Shown in pieces: positions 8,220-15,682 of a stretch of DNA of 20,849 nucleotides. The translations under genes and the position numbers were made by a program. This stretch comes from JAKASV01 sp964595035 (GTDB lineage: Bacteria; Babelota; Babeliae; Babelales; Vermiphilaceae). The notes below the pieces were generated by a model. It made no database searches and was not told the origin of the DNA. It worked only from the letters and a program-made list of their open reading frames with translations. How positions within the stretch are numbered: the stretch's first letter is position 1; every line of letters begins with the position of its first letter. The stretch is taken from assembly GCA_964595035.1 (NCBI GenBank), contig CAZQNW010000015.1, positions 1-20,849 on the forward strand. Reading direction: 5' to 3'.

Positions 8220-9194
8220 TTATTGTTCAGTAGAACCCCTCAACTCATCTTGATAAAAAATATAAGCTCCAAGTAAAACGACCGCTAAGGATACAAAAAA
8301 GATCCATGTAACTTTTTCACCTAAAAATATCCATCCTAAGAACGCAGTAAACAATGGGCACAAAAGACCCACCAATGACAAGAAAGTTGGCGTATATTTC
8401 TTAAGGAGAAAACCGTAAGAATTATAAAATATAATATTTGCTACTAGTATCAAAAGCAAGACGTAACCCATAAAAATCAAAAAATCTGACAATGTACAAC
8501 AAAACAAAGTCGTGTTGAGTGTTTGCTTGAGAGCATTAAGATTCATTGATTCTGAGACACATTTTAAAAGCGGTTTTTTTTCAAGAGCAAAAGATGTTAA
8601 CAATGCAGCAAATCCGCCACACAACATTCCTATGCCATTAACAAAAATAGGTGAATAGTGTTTATTAACTACCAGTTTTGTCATAACAATCCAACCGTAT
8701 GCTGCCGCGACAACTGAACCAAGAAGACAGAGTTCCGGAAGAGATAAAAACCCGATATGCATCGAAGCCTGTTCAGCTGCTTGCCCTGGTCCCATAAGCA
8801 TAGGCAATGTGCCGGCAAAACCAAGAAGCATACCAATCCACTGACGACCCGTCATACGTTCATTGAAAAATATGTAAGCAAACAATGCTGTTACAAAAGG
8901 AGATAGATTAAACATAAAAGCTGCTTTAGAAGCTGAAACGTATCTATATGCTACAAATTCTAAAACAAAACTGAGGTATATATGGAATAGAACTATTTGA
9001 GCAAAAAGTCCTAAATCCTCTTTTTTAAATTTAAGCTGCTTCTTTTCGAAGAAATAAAGATATGCAAGCAACAGCATTCCCGCAAGACCCATACGAACAG
9101 CAATCAGAAAAATTGGCTGTGAATATGCCAACGCAGCTTTACCAATAACAAACGTACTTGATAAAAGGAAATAGACTAATAAAACTAAGAACAT
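8220..9194 (-). CDS. EamA/DMT-family transporter (second of tandem pair)
   Basis: A 324-residue integral membrane protein with about ten hydrophobic helices in two EamA-type halves of five, as in the drug/metabolite transporter superfamily. Typical signatures are FNLSPFVTALFAYIFFNERMTGRQWIGMLLGF in the first half (near residues 90-130) and the matching second-half segment LVGLLCPLFTAFLGWIFLGEKVTW. Substrate cannot be told from sequence; relatives export or import amino acids, nucleotides or other metabolites. I placed the start at the ATG with AAAGGAAGACC before it; a longer frame adds 26 polar residues without support. It overlaps the end of the upstream paralogue by 10 nt, which suggests translational coupling. 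It is the last gene of the rny-ymdB-transporter transcript. Confidence 0.9.
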   Translation of the reverse strand: MFLVLLVYFLLSSTFVIGKAALAYSQPIFLIAVRMGLAGMLLLAYLYFFEKKQLKFKKEDLGLFAQIVLFHIYLSFVLEFVAYRYVSASKAAFMFNLSPFVTALFAYIFFNERMTGRQWIGMLLGFAGTLPMLMGPGQAAEQASMHIGFLSLPELCLLGSVVAAAYGWIVMTKLVVNKHYSPIFVNGIGMLCGGFAALLTSFALEKKPLLKCVSESMNLNALKQTLNTTLFCCTLSDFLIFMGYVLLLILVANIIFYNSYGFLLKKYTPTFLSLVGLLCPLFTAFLGWIFLGEKVTWIFFVSLAVVLLGAYIFYQDELRGSTEQ

Positions 9195-10087
9195 GGTCTT
9201 CCTTTGATCTCTTGAGAATGAAAAATTGTTAATCCAATGCCAACCATCGCCATGGAAAAGAAAAAGGTCCAAGAAACAGATTCACTTAACAGTAATCTGC
9301 CAAATAATGCGGTAAACAATGGACTTGTAAGTCCGGCCATTGTTATAAAAGTCGCAGTATACCGTCTAAGCAACTTTCCATATATGTTATAAGCAATTAC
9401 ATATGATATACCCGTTGTTAAGACAATGTACATCAACGCGTGTGCCCAGTCATGCACAGGAAATGGTGTCCATGACTCAAGACAACGGGAAGCAACGAGC
9501 ACCATGCACCCTCCTACAAACATACTAATTCCGTTCCCAACCAGACAAGAGCCTCCTTGCAGCACAAGTTTACGCATACCAATCCACCCGATAACAGTTG
9601 AAATAGCCGCTATAACCAATGCCAGCTCAGCCCAAGAAAAACATAAAAAACCACCTGAAGCACATTCTCCAGCTGACTTTTCTATAAAATAGGGAATAAA
9701 GCCCAAAAATCCAATACTAAGACCAAGCCATTTTTTCCAAGTCATCGACTCTGACAACAAAAAATAAGACAATATAGCCGAAAAGAAAGGAGACAAGTTA
9801 TAAATAAAAGAAGTTTTAACCGAAGAAAGGTATTGTAGACCCCATCGTTCGCAAACATTTGTAAGAAAAATATTGCATACAATAAGCATTGCTAATGGCG
9901 GAATATAGCTTCTTTTCAAGTGCAGGCTCTTTTTGTTAGTTATAGCTACATACATGAGTAATAAAGTCCCTGCTAAAAGAAGACAACAACCTGTAAAAAA
10001 TATTGGTGAAATATAATAAGTAAAGGCAACTTTGCACAAAGGAAAAACTGTTGCAAAAAGTGCATAGAGCAATAAAACAAAAATCAC
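9185..10087 (-). CDS. EamA/DMT-family transporter (first of tandem pair)
   Basis: A 300-residue membrane protein with about ten helices and two EamA halves, clearly related to its downstream neighbour: compare IYNLSPFFSAILSYFLLSESMTWKKW and LTSPLFTALFGRLLLSESVSWTF here with the equivalent segments there. The pair therefore arose by an old gene duplication. DMT carriers often work as homodimers or, in small forms, heterodimers; whether these two associate is unknown. The start is GTG (an in-frame TAA lies 9 nt upstream) with TAAGGAG about 11 nt before it, a longer spacing than usual. It begins 30 nt after the ymdB stop and is probably on the same transcript. Substrate is unknown. Confidence 0.9.
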   Translation of the reverse strand: MIFVLLLYALFATVFPLCKVAFTYYISPIFFTGCCLLLAGTLLLMYVAITNKKSLHLKRSYIPPLAMLIVCNIFLTNVCERWGLQYLSSVKTSFIYNLSPFFSAILSYFLLSESMTWKKWLGLSIGFLGFIPYFIEKSAGECASGGFLCFSWAELALVIAAISTVIGWIGMRKLVLQGGSCLVGNGISMFVGGCMVLVASRCLESWTPFPVHDWAHALMYIVLTTGISYVIAYNIYGKLLRRYTATFITMAGLTSPLFTALFGRLLLSESVSWTFFFSMAMVGIGLTIFHSQEIKGRPCS

Positions 10088-10117
10088 GTGAGGTTAAACT
10101 CCTTATAAAGCTGTAGA

Positions 10118-10960
10118 TTACCAGCCTCCAAGCATTGAATCTACATGTTCTGTTTCAACTGCAGCTCGCTCATCAAGCACACGTACACGCTCGATTGATA
10201 CAGCATGTCCGTTTGTTACATCTACCTCAATAACTACACCATTTAATATATAAGGAGGATTAGTTTCAACAGAAAACTTTGTAGGCATTTGTGTTAAAAA
10301 ATGTTGGATGATAGGTTGTGCTTCCATGCCCAATAAAGAATTAACCGCGCCTGCCATACCTACATCGGTAATATAAGCAGTACCATGAGGCATAATGCGT
10401 TCGTCAGCTGTTTGTACATGTGTATGAGTCCCTACAACCGCTGTAACGCGTCCATCAAAATATGTTGCAAGCGCTTGCTTTTCTGATGTTGCTTCAGCAT
10501 GAAAATCTACAAATATTATGCGCGCTTTATCCCGTACATAGGTCAAAATAGTATCAAGTGCTTTAAACGGACAATCAAGATTTTCACGCATAAAGACACG
10601 TCCCAAAAGGTTGACAACTGCGTAAGAGATTCCATTCTTACGCACAACGGTAACTCCAACACCGGGAACCCCGGATGGGAAATTGGCCGGTCTTAAAAGA
10701 TCTTGGTGGGCAGACAAATAAGGGTAAATCTCTTTTTTGTGCCAGATATGATTGCCTGACGTAATAACATCGACACCGCTTTTCTTGAAAAATTCAACTA
10801 ACCGTGGGGTAATACCAATACCATGGGCGCTGTTTTCACCATTAACAATTAAAAAGTGGATTCCATACTTGCTAGTAAGAACATCGATATGTCTTTGAAA
10901 GATCGTACGACCGGCGACACCAACAATGTCGCCGACCATTAAAATTTTACGAGTGTTCAT
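10118..10960 (-). CDS. ymdB: YmdB-type metallophosphoesterase
   Basis: This 280-residue protein belongs to the YmdB family (TIGR00282), dimetal phosphodiesterases active on cyclic nucleotides in Bacillus subtilis. All metal-binding positions of the family can be seen: D11 (VGDIVG), E42 and N43 (NGENSAHG), N70 and H71 (TSGNHIWHKKEI), H154 (DFHAEATSEK), H179 and H181 (GTHTHVQT). The length is slightly above the usual 260-265, with a short C-terminal extension. It starts 13 nt after the rny stop, with AGG about nine nt before the ATG. The rny-ymdB pair is also adjacent in Firmicutes, so this linkage is old. In B. subtilis it affects RNA turnover and biofilm decisions; the role here is inferred only. 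Confidence 0.94.
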   Translation of the reverse strand: MNTRKILMVGDIVGVAGRTIFQRHIDVLTSKYGIHFLIVNGENSAHGIGITPRLVEFFKKSGVDVITSGNHIWHKKEIYPYLSAHQDLLRPANFPSGVPGVGVTVVRKNGISYAVVNLLGRVFMRENLDCPFKALDTILTYVRDKARIIFVDFHAEATSEKQALATYFDGRVTAVVGTHTHVQTADERIMPHGTAYITDVGMAGAVNSLLGMEAQPIIQHFLTQMPTKFSVETNPPYILNGVVIEVDVTNGHAVSIERVRVLDERAAVETEHVDSMLGGW

Positions 10961-10973
10961 TTCATTAAGCCTA

Positions 10974-12542
10974 TTAACGAGCGTACTCTATAGCGCGTTT
11001 TTCACGAATAACGTTTACCTTTATCTGACCTGGGAATGATATGTCTTGTTCGATCTTTCGGGCAATGTTACGAGCAAGAAGCATTGCTTTTTCATCATCA
11101 AGACGATCTTCTTCTACGATAATGCGGATTTCACGGCCAGCCTGTAAAGCATATGCTTTTTTTACACCTTCAAACGTATTGGCAATATCCTCTAATGCTT
11201 CTAGCCTTTTGAGATATGCAGTTAATGTTTCTCGGCGCGCACCAGGACGTGACGCTGATAGGGTATCAGCAATAACAATAATCGGTGCATAAATAGAACT
11301 AAAAGCTACCTCTTCATGATGGGCTGCGATAGCATTTACCACAATAGGGCTTTCACCACAGCGCTTAGCAATTTCACTACCTAATATGGCATGAGGACCT
11401 TCTACTTCAGCAGATACTGCTTTACCAATATCATGGAACAATCCTGCTCGCAAGGCAATTGTTCCATTAAGTCCTAATTCTTCAGCAATCATACGAGCGA
11501 ATAGTCCAACTTCTTTACTATGCTCTAAGACATTTTGTGAAAAGCTTGTTCTAAAGTAGAGCTTACCCAACATGGAGATTATCTCGTCGTGAACACCTTG
11601 GAGGTTTGCACCTAAAACAGCCTTTTTGCCATAATCTTGAATGACATCATCGAGCTCTTTTTCGCACTGACTGACCACTTCTTCAATACGTGTTGGATTA
11701 ATACGACCATCAGTAATTAATTTTTCTAATGATCTCCGAGCAACTTCGCGACGTACCGGGTTAAACCCTGAAATGGTAATAATTTCCGGCGTTTCACCTA
11801 TGACAAATTCCATACCGGTCGCCATCTCAAGCGCCTTAATATTGCGCCCTTCTTTACCTATAATACGGCCTTTCATTTCGTCATTTGGTAAATTTACAAC
11901 ACTCGATGAATGAAGAGAGACTTGTTCAGCAGCAAAGCGCTGCATAGCGGTCACCAGGTGATTAATCGCACGTTCTTTAGCTTCTTGACGTGCTTCTTCT
12001 TCAACTTTCTGAATCCATTTTTGATTTGCCAGTCTGACTTCAGATTCCAAAGACTCAAGCAGCATTTGCTTTGCTTCATCCTTGGTTATATTTCCAATGC
12101 GTTCTAGCTTAGAAATAAGATCTGCATACATGGCTTTTATTTTTGCTTCATCGGCACGTAAAGCATCTTCCATGCGTGAAAGCTTGCGTTCTTTTTGCTG
12201 TAATTCATTGCGAAGCTCATCAAGGGCAACTTCACGTTTCTCGATGGCATCGTACTTTTCGTTAACTTTTTGATTTAAGCGATCAATTTCACTACGTCCA
12301 CGCTTAATTTCTTGCTCAAAGTCTACACGTTTTTTGTAGAGCTCATCTTTGATTTTTAATAAGGCTTCGCGCTTCTCCGCCTCAATATCACGCTGGGTAT
12401 TTTTCCACTTTTCCCTGGCTTCATTAAGCATTTGATTTGCCTTGGCAAACTTGCGCTTCGCAAGAAACATCAAGAAAGCCCACAAACCAATAGCCCCTAG
12501 GCATATAAGTATGAAAGCCCAGCTTCCAAATTCTAAAATCAT
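10974..12542 (-). CDS. rny: Ribonuclease Y
   Basis: RNase Y is the membrane-bound endoribonuclease that starts mRNA decay in bacteria lacking RNase E. At 522 residues the length is typical. Domains in order: an N-terminal transmembrane helix (about 7-27), a long charged coiled coil (about 30-205), a KH RNA-binding domain with IIGKEGRNIK (227-236), and an HD domain with the catalytic HD pair H370-D371 (LFHDIGK) plus H408-H409 (AAHHE). The ATG has TTAGGAAAT immediately upstream. An extended -10 promoter sits about 55 nt before it. No RNase E is seen here, and the presence of RNase Y argues against a proteobacterial source. Confidence 0.97.
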   Translation of the reverse strand: MILEFGSWAFILICLGAIGLWAFLMFLAKRKFAKANQMLNEAREKWKNTQRDIEAEKREALLKIKDELYKKRVDFEQEIKRGRSEIDRLNQKVNEKYDAIEKREVALDELRNELQQKERKLSRMEDALRADEAKIKAMYADLISKLERIGNITKDEAKQMLLESLESEVRLANQKWIQKVEEEARQEAKERAINHLVTAMQRFAAEQVSLHSSSVVNLPNDEMKGRIIGKEGRNIKALEMATGMEFVIGETPEIITISGFNPVRREVARRSLEKLITDGRINPTRIEEVVSQCEKELDDVIQDYGKKAVLGANLQGVHDEIISMLGKLYFRTSFSQNVLEHSKEVGLFARMIAEELGLNGTIALRAGLFHDIGKAVSAEVEGPHAILGSEIAKRCGESPIVVNAIAAHHEEVAFSSIYAPIIVIADTLSASRPGARRETLTAYLKRLEALEDIANTFEGVKKAYALQAGREIRIIVEEDRLDDEKAMLLARNIARKIEQDISFPGQIKVNVIREKRAIEYAR

Positions 12543-12572
12543 CCCATTTCCTAACTTTTATTTCATACAATT

Positions 12573-12608
12573 AACCATGTTTAAGTACCCTTAAAGTATA
12601 CCATGGTT
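12573..12608 (-). promoter_or_regulatory. rny promoter with overlapping inverted repeat
   Basis: On the minus strand TGGTATACT (12595-12603) is an extended -10 with no good -35. It sits inside an inverted repeat: outer arms AACCATG and CATGGTT (12602-12608 and 12573-12579) and an inner TTTAAG/CTTAAA stem with a four-base loop. The repeat could be an operator or a structure in the start region of the transcript. Confidence 0.45.
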
Positions 12609-12785
12609 CCAACTAAATGGCTATTATTTTTTTCAAAGAGCATTTAATTTTCGACCAAAGCCCTTAGATGCAAAAATTTAATCCTCATTGAACAGTTAGG
12701 AAAAAAGGCAGAAAAAACCTTAAATAAACTAAGCAGACAATTGTAGCTAATCGTGAAACTGACAAAAGTACCTAAGAAAGAGAAC

Positions 12786-13073
12786 TTATCTTGACTGATC
12801 AAACCCAAGCCGCTCCAATTCTTGATCAATAAAATTAATGAGCCCCTCTCCCTTATCTTGCTGCTCACCATAACTATTCACTTGGTATGCTAAACGCAAA
12901 GCAGCTAAGACCGCAATGCTTTTGGCATCAAAATGTGTATTGCCGGCTATTTCTTTCATAGTTGAATCAACTAAACCAGCTGCCTGAACAATAAGATCAG
13001 GGGATTCATCAGACCTAATCGTATAATTCTCTCCGAATATAGATACTTTGTATTGTCCAGCTTTTTGCATCAT
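12786..13073 (-). CDS. zapA: Cell division protein ZapA
   Basis: A 95-residue ZapA-like protein. ZapA binds FtsZ and bundles its protofilaments at the division ring. The N-terminal VSIFGENYTIRSDESPDLIVQAAGLVDSTM (about 10-39) is the typical ZapA globular start, followed by the helix with IAVLAALRLAYQV and a C-terminal coiled coil. Its ATG overlaps the stop of the upstream coiled-coil gene by four nt (ATGA), so the pair is translationally coupled. A second ATG directly follows the first; either may be used. The gap after zapA (12609-12785) has no coding content and only a weak AAGG/CCTT hairpin with a T-run near 12705-12722. Confidence 0.9.
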   Translation of the reverse strand: MMQKAGQYKVSIFGENYTIRSDESPDLIVQAAGLVDSTMKEIAGNTHFDAKSIAVLAALRLAYQVNSYGEQQDKGEGLINFIDQELERLGFDQSR

Positions 13074-13324
13074 AATTGGTTTTCACCTTCTATGAGCGAA
13101 TCGATGTTTTTAATCAAAGCATCAACAACCGTTTTTGTTAATGCTTTTTCTTGATCAAACTCTTCTGCACGCTTGGCATCATCTGCCGCACTTATTTGCA
13201 TCATAGTAATCTTATCAGCAAGCTGCGCATTTTCCTCGACGAGTCTGGTATTTTCTGCTTTTAGTTGTTTAATAATTTCAATTAATGAAACAACTTTTTT
13301 CTCTAAAACGCTCAATGTTTCCAC
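13070..13324 (-). CDS. Small coiled-coil protein, probable ZapA partner (ZapB/TIGR02449-like)
   Basis: An 84-residue protein that is a coiled coil for most of its length: VLEKKVVSLIEIIKQLKAENTRLVEENAQLADKI shows a clear heptad pattern with Leu, Ile and Val at a and d positions. No enzyme motif is visible. Small coiled-coil genes lie directly upstream of zapA in many gammaproteobacteria (TIGR02449) and ZapB is a functional analogue, so a division-ring role is the likely one; homology itself cannot be shown from so simple a sequence. Translation starts at GTG with AAGGAG six nt before it, and the stop overlaps the zapA start. A promoter lies upstream at 13363-13391. Confidence 0.8.
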   Translation of the reverse strand: METLSVLEKKVVSLIEIIKQLKAENTRLVEENAQLADKITMMQISAADDAKRAEEFDQEKALTKTVVDALIKNIDSLIEGENQL

Positions 13325-13362
13325 AGCACTCTCCTTTTCTATGTAACTATCTCATATTCTCT

Positions 13363-13391
13363 CTTATACCAAGATTAATGATCGCAGACAA
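13363..13391 (-). promoter_or_regulatory. Promoter for the coiled-coil gene and zapA
   Basis: On the minus strand TTGTCT (13386-13391), a 17-nt spacer and TATAAG (13363-13368) with an extended TGG just before it lie about 40 nt upstream of the GTG start. There is no clear terminator between rplT and this promoter, so read-through from the ribosomal genes is also possible. Confidence 0.5.
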
Positions 13392-13405
13392 TTGTTGTCA
13401 AGAAG

Positions 13406-13753
13406 TTACTTTTTTACGGTAGCAACAATTGCAGAAAATGCCTGTGGATCATAAATCGCAATTTGGCTCAGCATTTTACGATTTAAATCTATATGAGCAA
13501 CCTTAAGTCGATTCATAAAGGTACTATACGAAAGATTATGCTGTTCTGCTGCTGCTTTTATACGTGAGATGAAAAGAGATCTCATATCACGTTTTTTCAA
13601 CTTGCGACTGGCAGTAGCAAAAGCCATGGCACGCAAGAATGTTTCTTTAGCACGTTTGAAAACATTTTTACGTTGGCCCCAATAACCTTTAGTGTTTTTT
13701 AACAACTTTTTGTGGCGTTTTTTTGTCATCACACCACGTTTAATACGTGTCAT
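13406..13753 (-). CDS. rplT: 50S ribosomal protein L20
   Basis: L20 binds 23S rRNA and is needed early in large-subunit assembly. The 115-residue length is normal and the sequence is typical: MTRIKRGVMTKKRHKKLLK at the start, then GYWGQRKNVFKRAKE and RDMRSLFISRIKAAAEQHNLSYSTFMNRL, ending with a globular domain. It is the last gene of infC-rpmI-rplT, the arrangement conserved across bacteria. The gap from rpmI is 48 nt; I see no strong regulatory hairpin in it. Confidence 0.97.
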   Translation of the reverse strand: MTRIKRGVMTKKRHKKLLKNTKGYWGQRKNVFKRAKETFLRAMAFATASRKLKKRDMRSLFISRIKAAAEQHNLSYSTFMNRLKVAHIDLNRKMLSQIAIYDPQAFSAIVATVKK

Positions 13754-13801
13754 TATATATCCTTATTCATGCTTAACGCATAACGTCATACTATAAACAA
13801 T

Positions 13802-14002
13802 TTAATTTTTACCTGCAAGCAATTGAATTATTGCGTGAACTTGCGTTGCATCGACATAACCGCCACGGCGCAAGTTACGCTTGGTCTTTCTGGTTTTATT
13901 GGTCAACTTTTTACGTCTATAAGCCTTGGTATACTTGACCAACCCTGAACTCAATTTTTTAAAACGCTTTTTTGCAGTTGTACGAGCTTTCATTTTTGGC
14001 AT
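13802..14002 (-). CDS. rpmI: 50S ribosomal protein L35
   Basis: L35, 66 residues, the normal size. The start MPKMKARTTAKKRFK is typical; the C-terminal part has RRKKLTNKTRKTKRNLRRGGYVD. An in-frame ATG 51 nt further upstream would add residues unlike any L35 and overlap infC; the chosen ATG has TGGAACG upstream and lies 14 nt after the infC stop. Confidence 0.96.
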   Translation of the reverse strand: MPKMKARTTAKKRFKKLSSGLVKYTKAYRRKKLTNKTRKTKRNLRRGGYVDATQVHAIIQLLAGKN

Positions 14003-14016
14003 AATCGTTCCACTGT

Positions 14017-14544
14017 TTATTTTGTTTCTTTTAAATAATATATACGCGACCACATTTGTCCGATACTTGTATCTTGCTCTTGTACCACATTTTGCAAGAC
14101 GCCAGCTTCTTCAAACGATTTATTTATCTTTTCAAATAACTCAGTACCACGCTCTTGCTTTGACATATTTTCTCTTCCCTTAAAGAAGATCGTTATTTTA
14201 ACACGCTTGCCTTCTTCCAAGAATGTCATAATATGCTTAAACTTGGTCTGATAATCGTGTTCACCAATCATAGGCCTTATTTTTATTTCTTTGACCTGAA
14301 TAACCTTTTGTTTCTTTTTGGCCTCAGCTTGTTTTTTCTTTTTTTCATATAAAACCTTGCCGCAGTCCATAATCTTGACAACTGGTACGTCATACTTGCC
14401 AGTTTGCGAAAGCAGAACTAAATCAAGTTCCGCCTCTTCTGCCAACCGCAAAGCCTCATTACGGCTGACGACACCGATATTTTCTCCTAAATGATTAATG
14501 AGTTGGACCTTTGGAGCCCTAATTTGTTCATTAACCAACGGCAT
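14017..14544 (-). CDS. infC: Translation initiation factor IF-3
   Basis: IF-3, 175 residues from the chosen start. The N-terminal domain begins LVNEQIRAPKVQLINHLGENIGV, then a basic linker (YEKKKKQAEAKKKQK) and the C-terminal domain (KEIKIRPMIGEHDYQTKFKHIMTFLEEGKRVKITIFFKGREN), all typical. The chosen ATG has AAAAAAAGGATCTT before it. An upstream ATG adds 15 residues with no ribosome site. In several bacteria infC uses a rare AUU start for autoregulation; here a normal ATG is used, so that control is not visible. It starts 61 nt after recA. Confidence 0.97.
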   Translation of the reverse strand: MPLVNEQIRAPKVQLINHLGENIGVVSRNEALRLAEEAELDLVLLSQTGKYDVPVVKIMDCGKVLYEKKKKQAEAKKKQKVIQVKEIKIRPMIGEHDYQTKFKHIMTFLEEGKRVKITIFFKGRENMSKQERGTELFEKINKSFEEAGVLQNVVQEQDTSIGQMWSRIYYLKETK

Positions 14545-14605
14545 AAGATCCTTTTTTTCTTTCAAGTGTTTACATACCCCTGATAACATAGATTAAACCG
14601 ATCAA

Positions 14606-15670
14606 CTATCTATTATTTTCTAAAGCTATAGCAGCACGAATGCCAGCAACAATCTCATCTGCTAACGCAGCATCCGACTTTAAACGCTGCAAAGCCTGTT
14701 CTCTGCCTTGCGCAAAATTAGCATCCTTATACGAGAACCATCCTCCACCAGCCTGCTTGACAATTTGGTAATGTAGAGATGCATCAAGGATGTCTAATTC
14801 CTTACTAATACCCTCAGAAAATATTAAATCAAGCTCAACAACCTTGAATGGTGGCGCAACCTTATTCTTAACAATCTTAATTGACAACCTATTGCCAATA
14901 TGTTCATCATTCTTTTTCAAACTTGCAATCTTACGAACATCTAAACGAAGAGACGAATAAAATTTAAGCGCATTACCGCCTGTTGTCACTTCTTTACTTG
15001 CGTAAGGCATCGCATTAATATTTTGTCTTATTTGATTTATGAATATAAGAATTGCCTTCGATTTATGAACAACCGGCGTCAACTTACGAAGTGCTTGCGA
15101 CATTAAACGGGCTTGTAATCCAACATGAGCATCACCCATATCTCCTTCAAGCTCAGCTTTAGGGACCAATGCGGCTACGGAGTCGATAACAATAATATCA
15201 ACCGCACCGGAACGAATAAGCATCTCTGCAATATCGAGAGCTTGCTCACCGTAATCTGGCTGTGAAATAATAAGGTCATTAACATTAACCCCAATATTAG
15301 ATGCATATACAGGATCTAAAGCATGTTCAGCATCAATAAAGGCGCAAATACCGCCTTTTTTTTGCGACTGGGCAATAACATGAAGAGCTAATGTTGTTTT
15401 ACCGGAAGCTTCCGGACCGAAAATTTCAACGATCCTACCGATAGGGAAACCTCCAACACCAAGCGCCTGGTCGATAAGAATTGAGCCCGTTGAAATTGAC
15501 TCGATTTGCTTTAACCCGGCCTGACCAAGTCGCATAACAGCACCGTTGCCATATTGCTTATCAATCTGGCTGAGAGTTGCTTCAAGAACCTTCAGCTTGC
15601 CAGCCGAAGGTTCTTGAACTATCTTTTTTTGTTGTTCCTTTGATGGATCAACGGTATCTTTTTGTTTCAT
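14606..15670 (-). CDS. recA: Recombinase A
   Basis: RecA, the strand-exchange ATPase of homologous recombination and SOS induction; 354 residues. Walker A GPEASGKT is at 85-92, Walker B DIIVIDSVAAL near 160-170, and FINQIR near 222-227 precedes loop L2. A 25-residue basic N-terminal extension precedes the conserved core (LEATLSQIDKQYGNGAVMRLG). L2 is unusual: where most RecA have MFGNPETTTGG this one reads MPYASKEVTTGG, with one extra residue and loss of the conserved Phe-Gly-Asn-Pro. The Glu and TTGGNALKFY are kept. The C-terminus lacks a long acidic tail. It starts 12 nt after the foldase gene with only a weak AAAAAGA ribosome site. No LexA box is evident since it lacks its own promoter. 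Confidence 0.97.
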   Translation of the reverse strand: MKQKDTVDPSKEQQKKIVQEPSAGKLKVLEATLSQIDKQYGNGAVMRLGQAGLKQIESISTGSILIDQALGVGGFPIGRIVEIFGPEASGKTTLALHVIAQSQKKGGICAFIDAEHALDPVYASNIGVNVNDLIISQPDYGEQALDIAEMLIRSGAVDIIVIDSVAALVPKAELEGDMGDAHVGLQARLMSQALRKLTPVVHKSKAILIFINQIRQNINAMPYASKEVTTGGNALKFYSSLRLDVRKIASLKKNDEHIGNRLSIKIVKNKVAPPFKVVELDLIFSEGISKELDILDASLHYQIVKQAGGGWFSYKDANFAQGREQALQRLKSDAALADEIVAGIRAAIALENNR

Positions 15671-15682
15671 AAAGAAATCTTT

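Noticed and set aside
12644..12871. A 75-codon frame overlapping the zapA end and the following gap
   Set aside because: It runs in another frame through the well-supported zapA gene and has no start signal.
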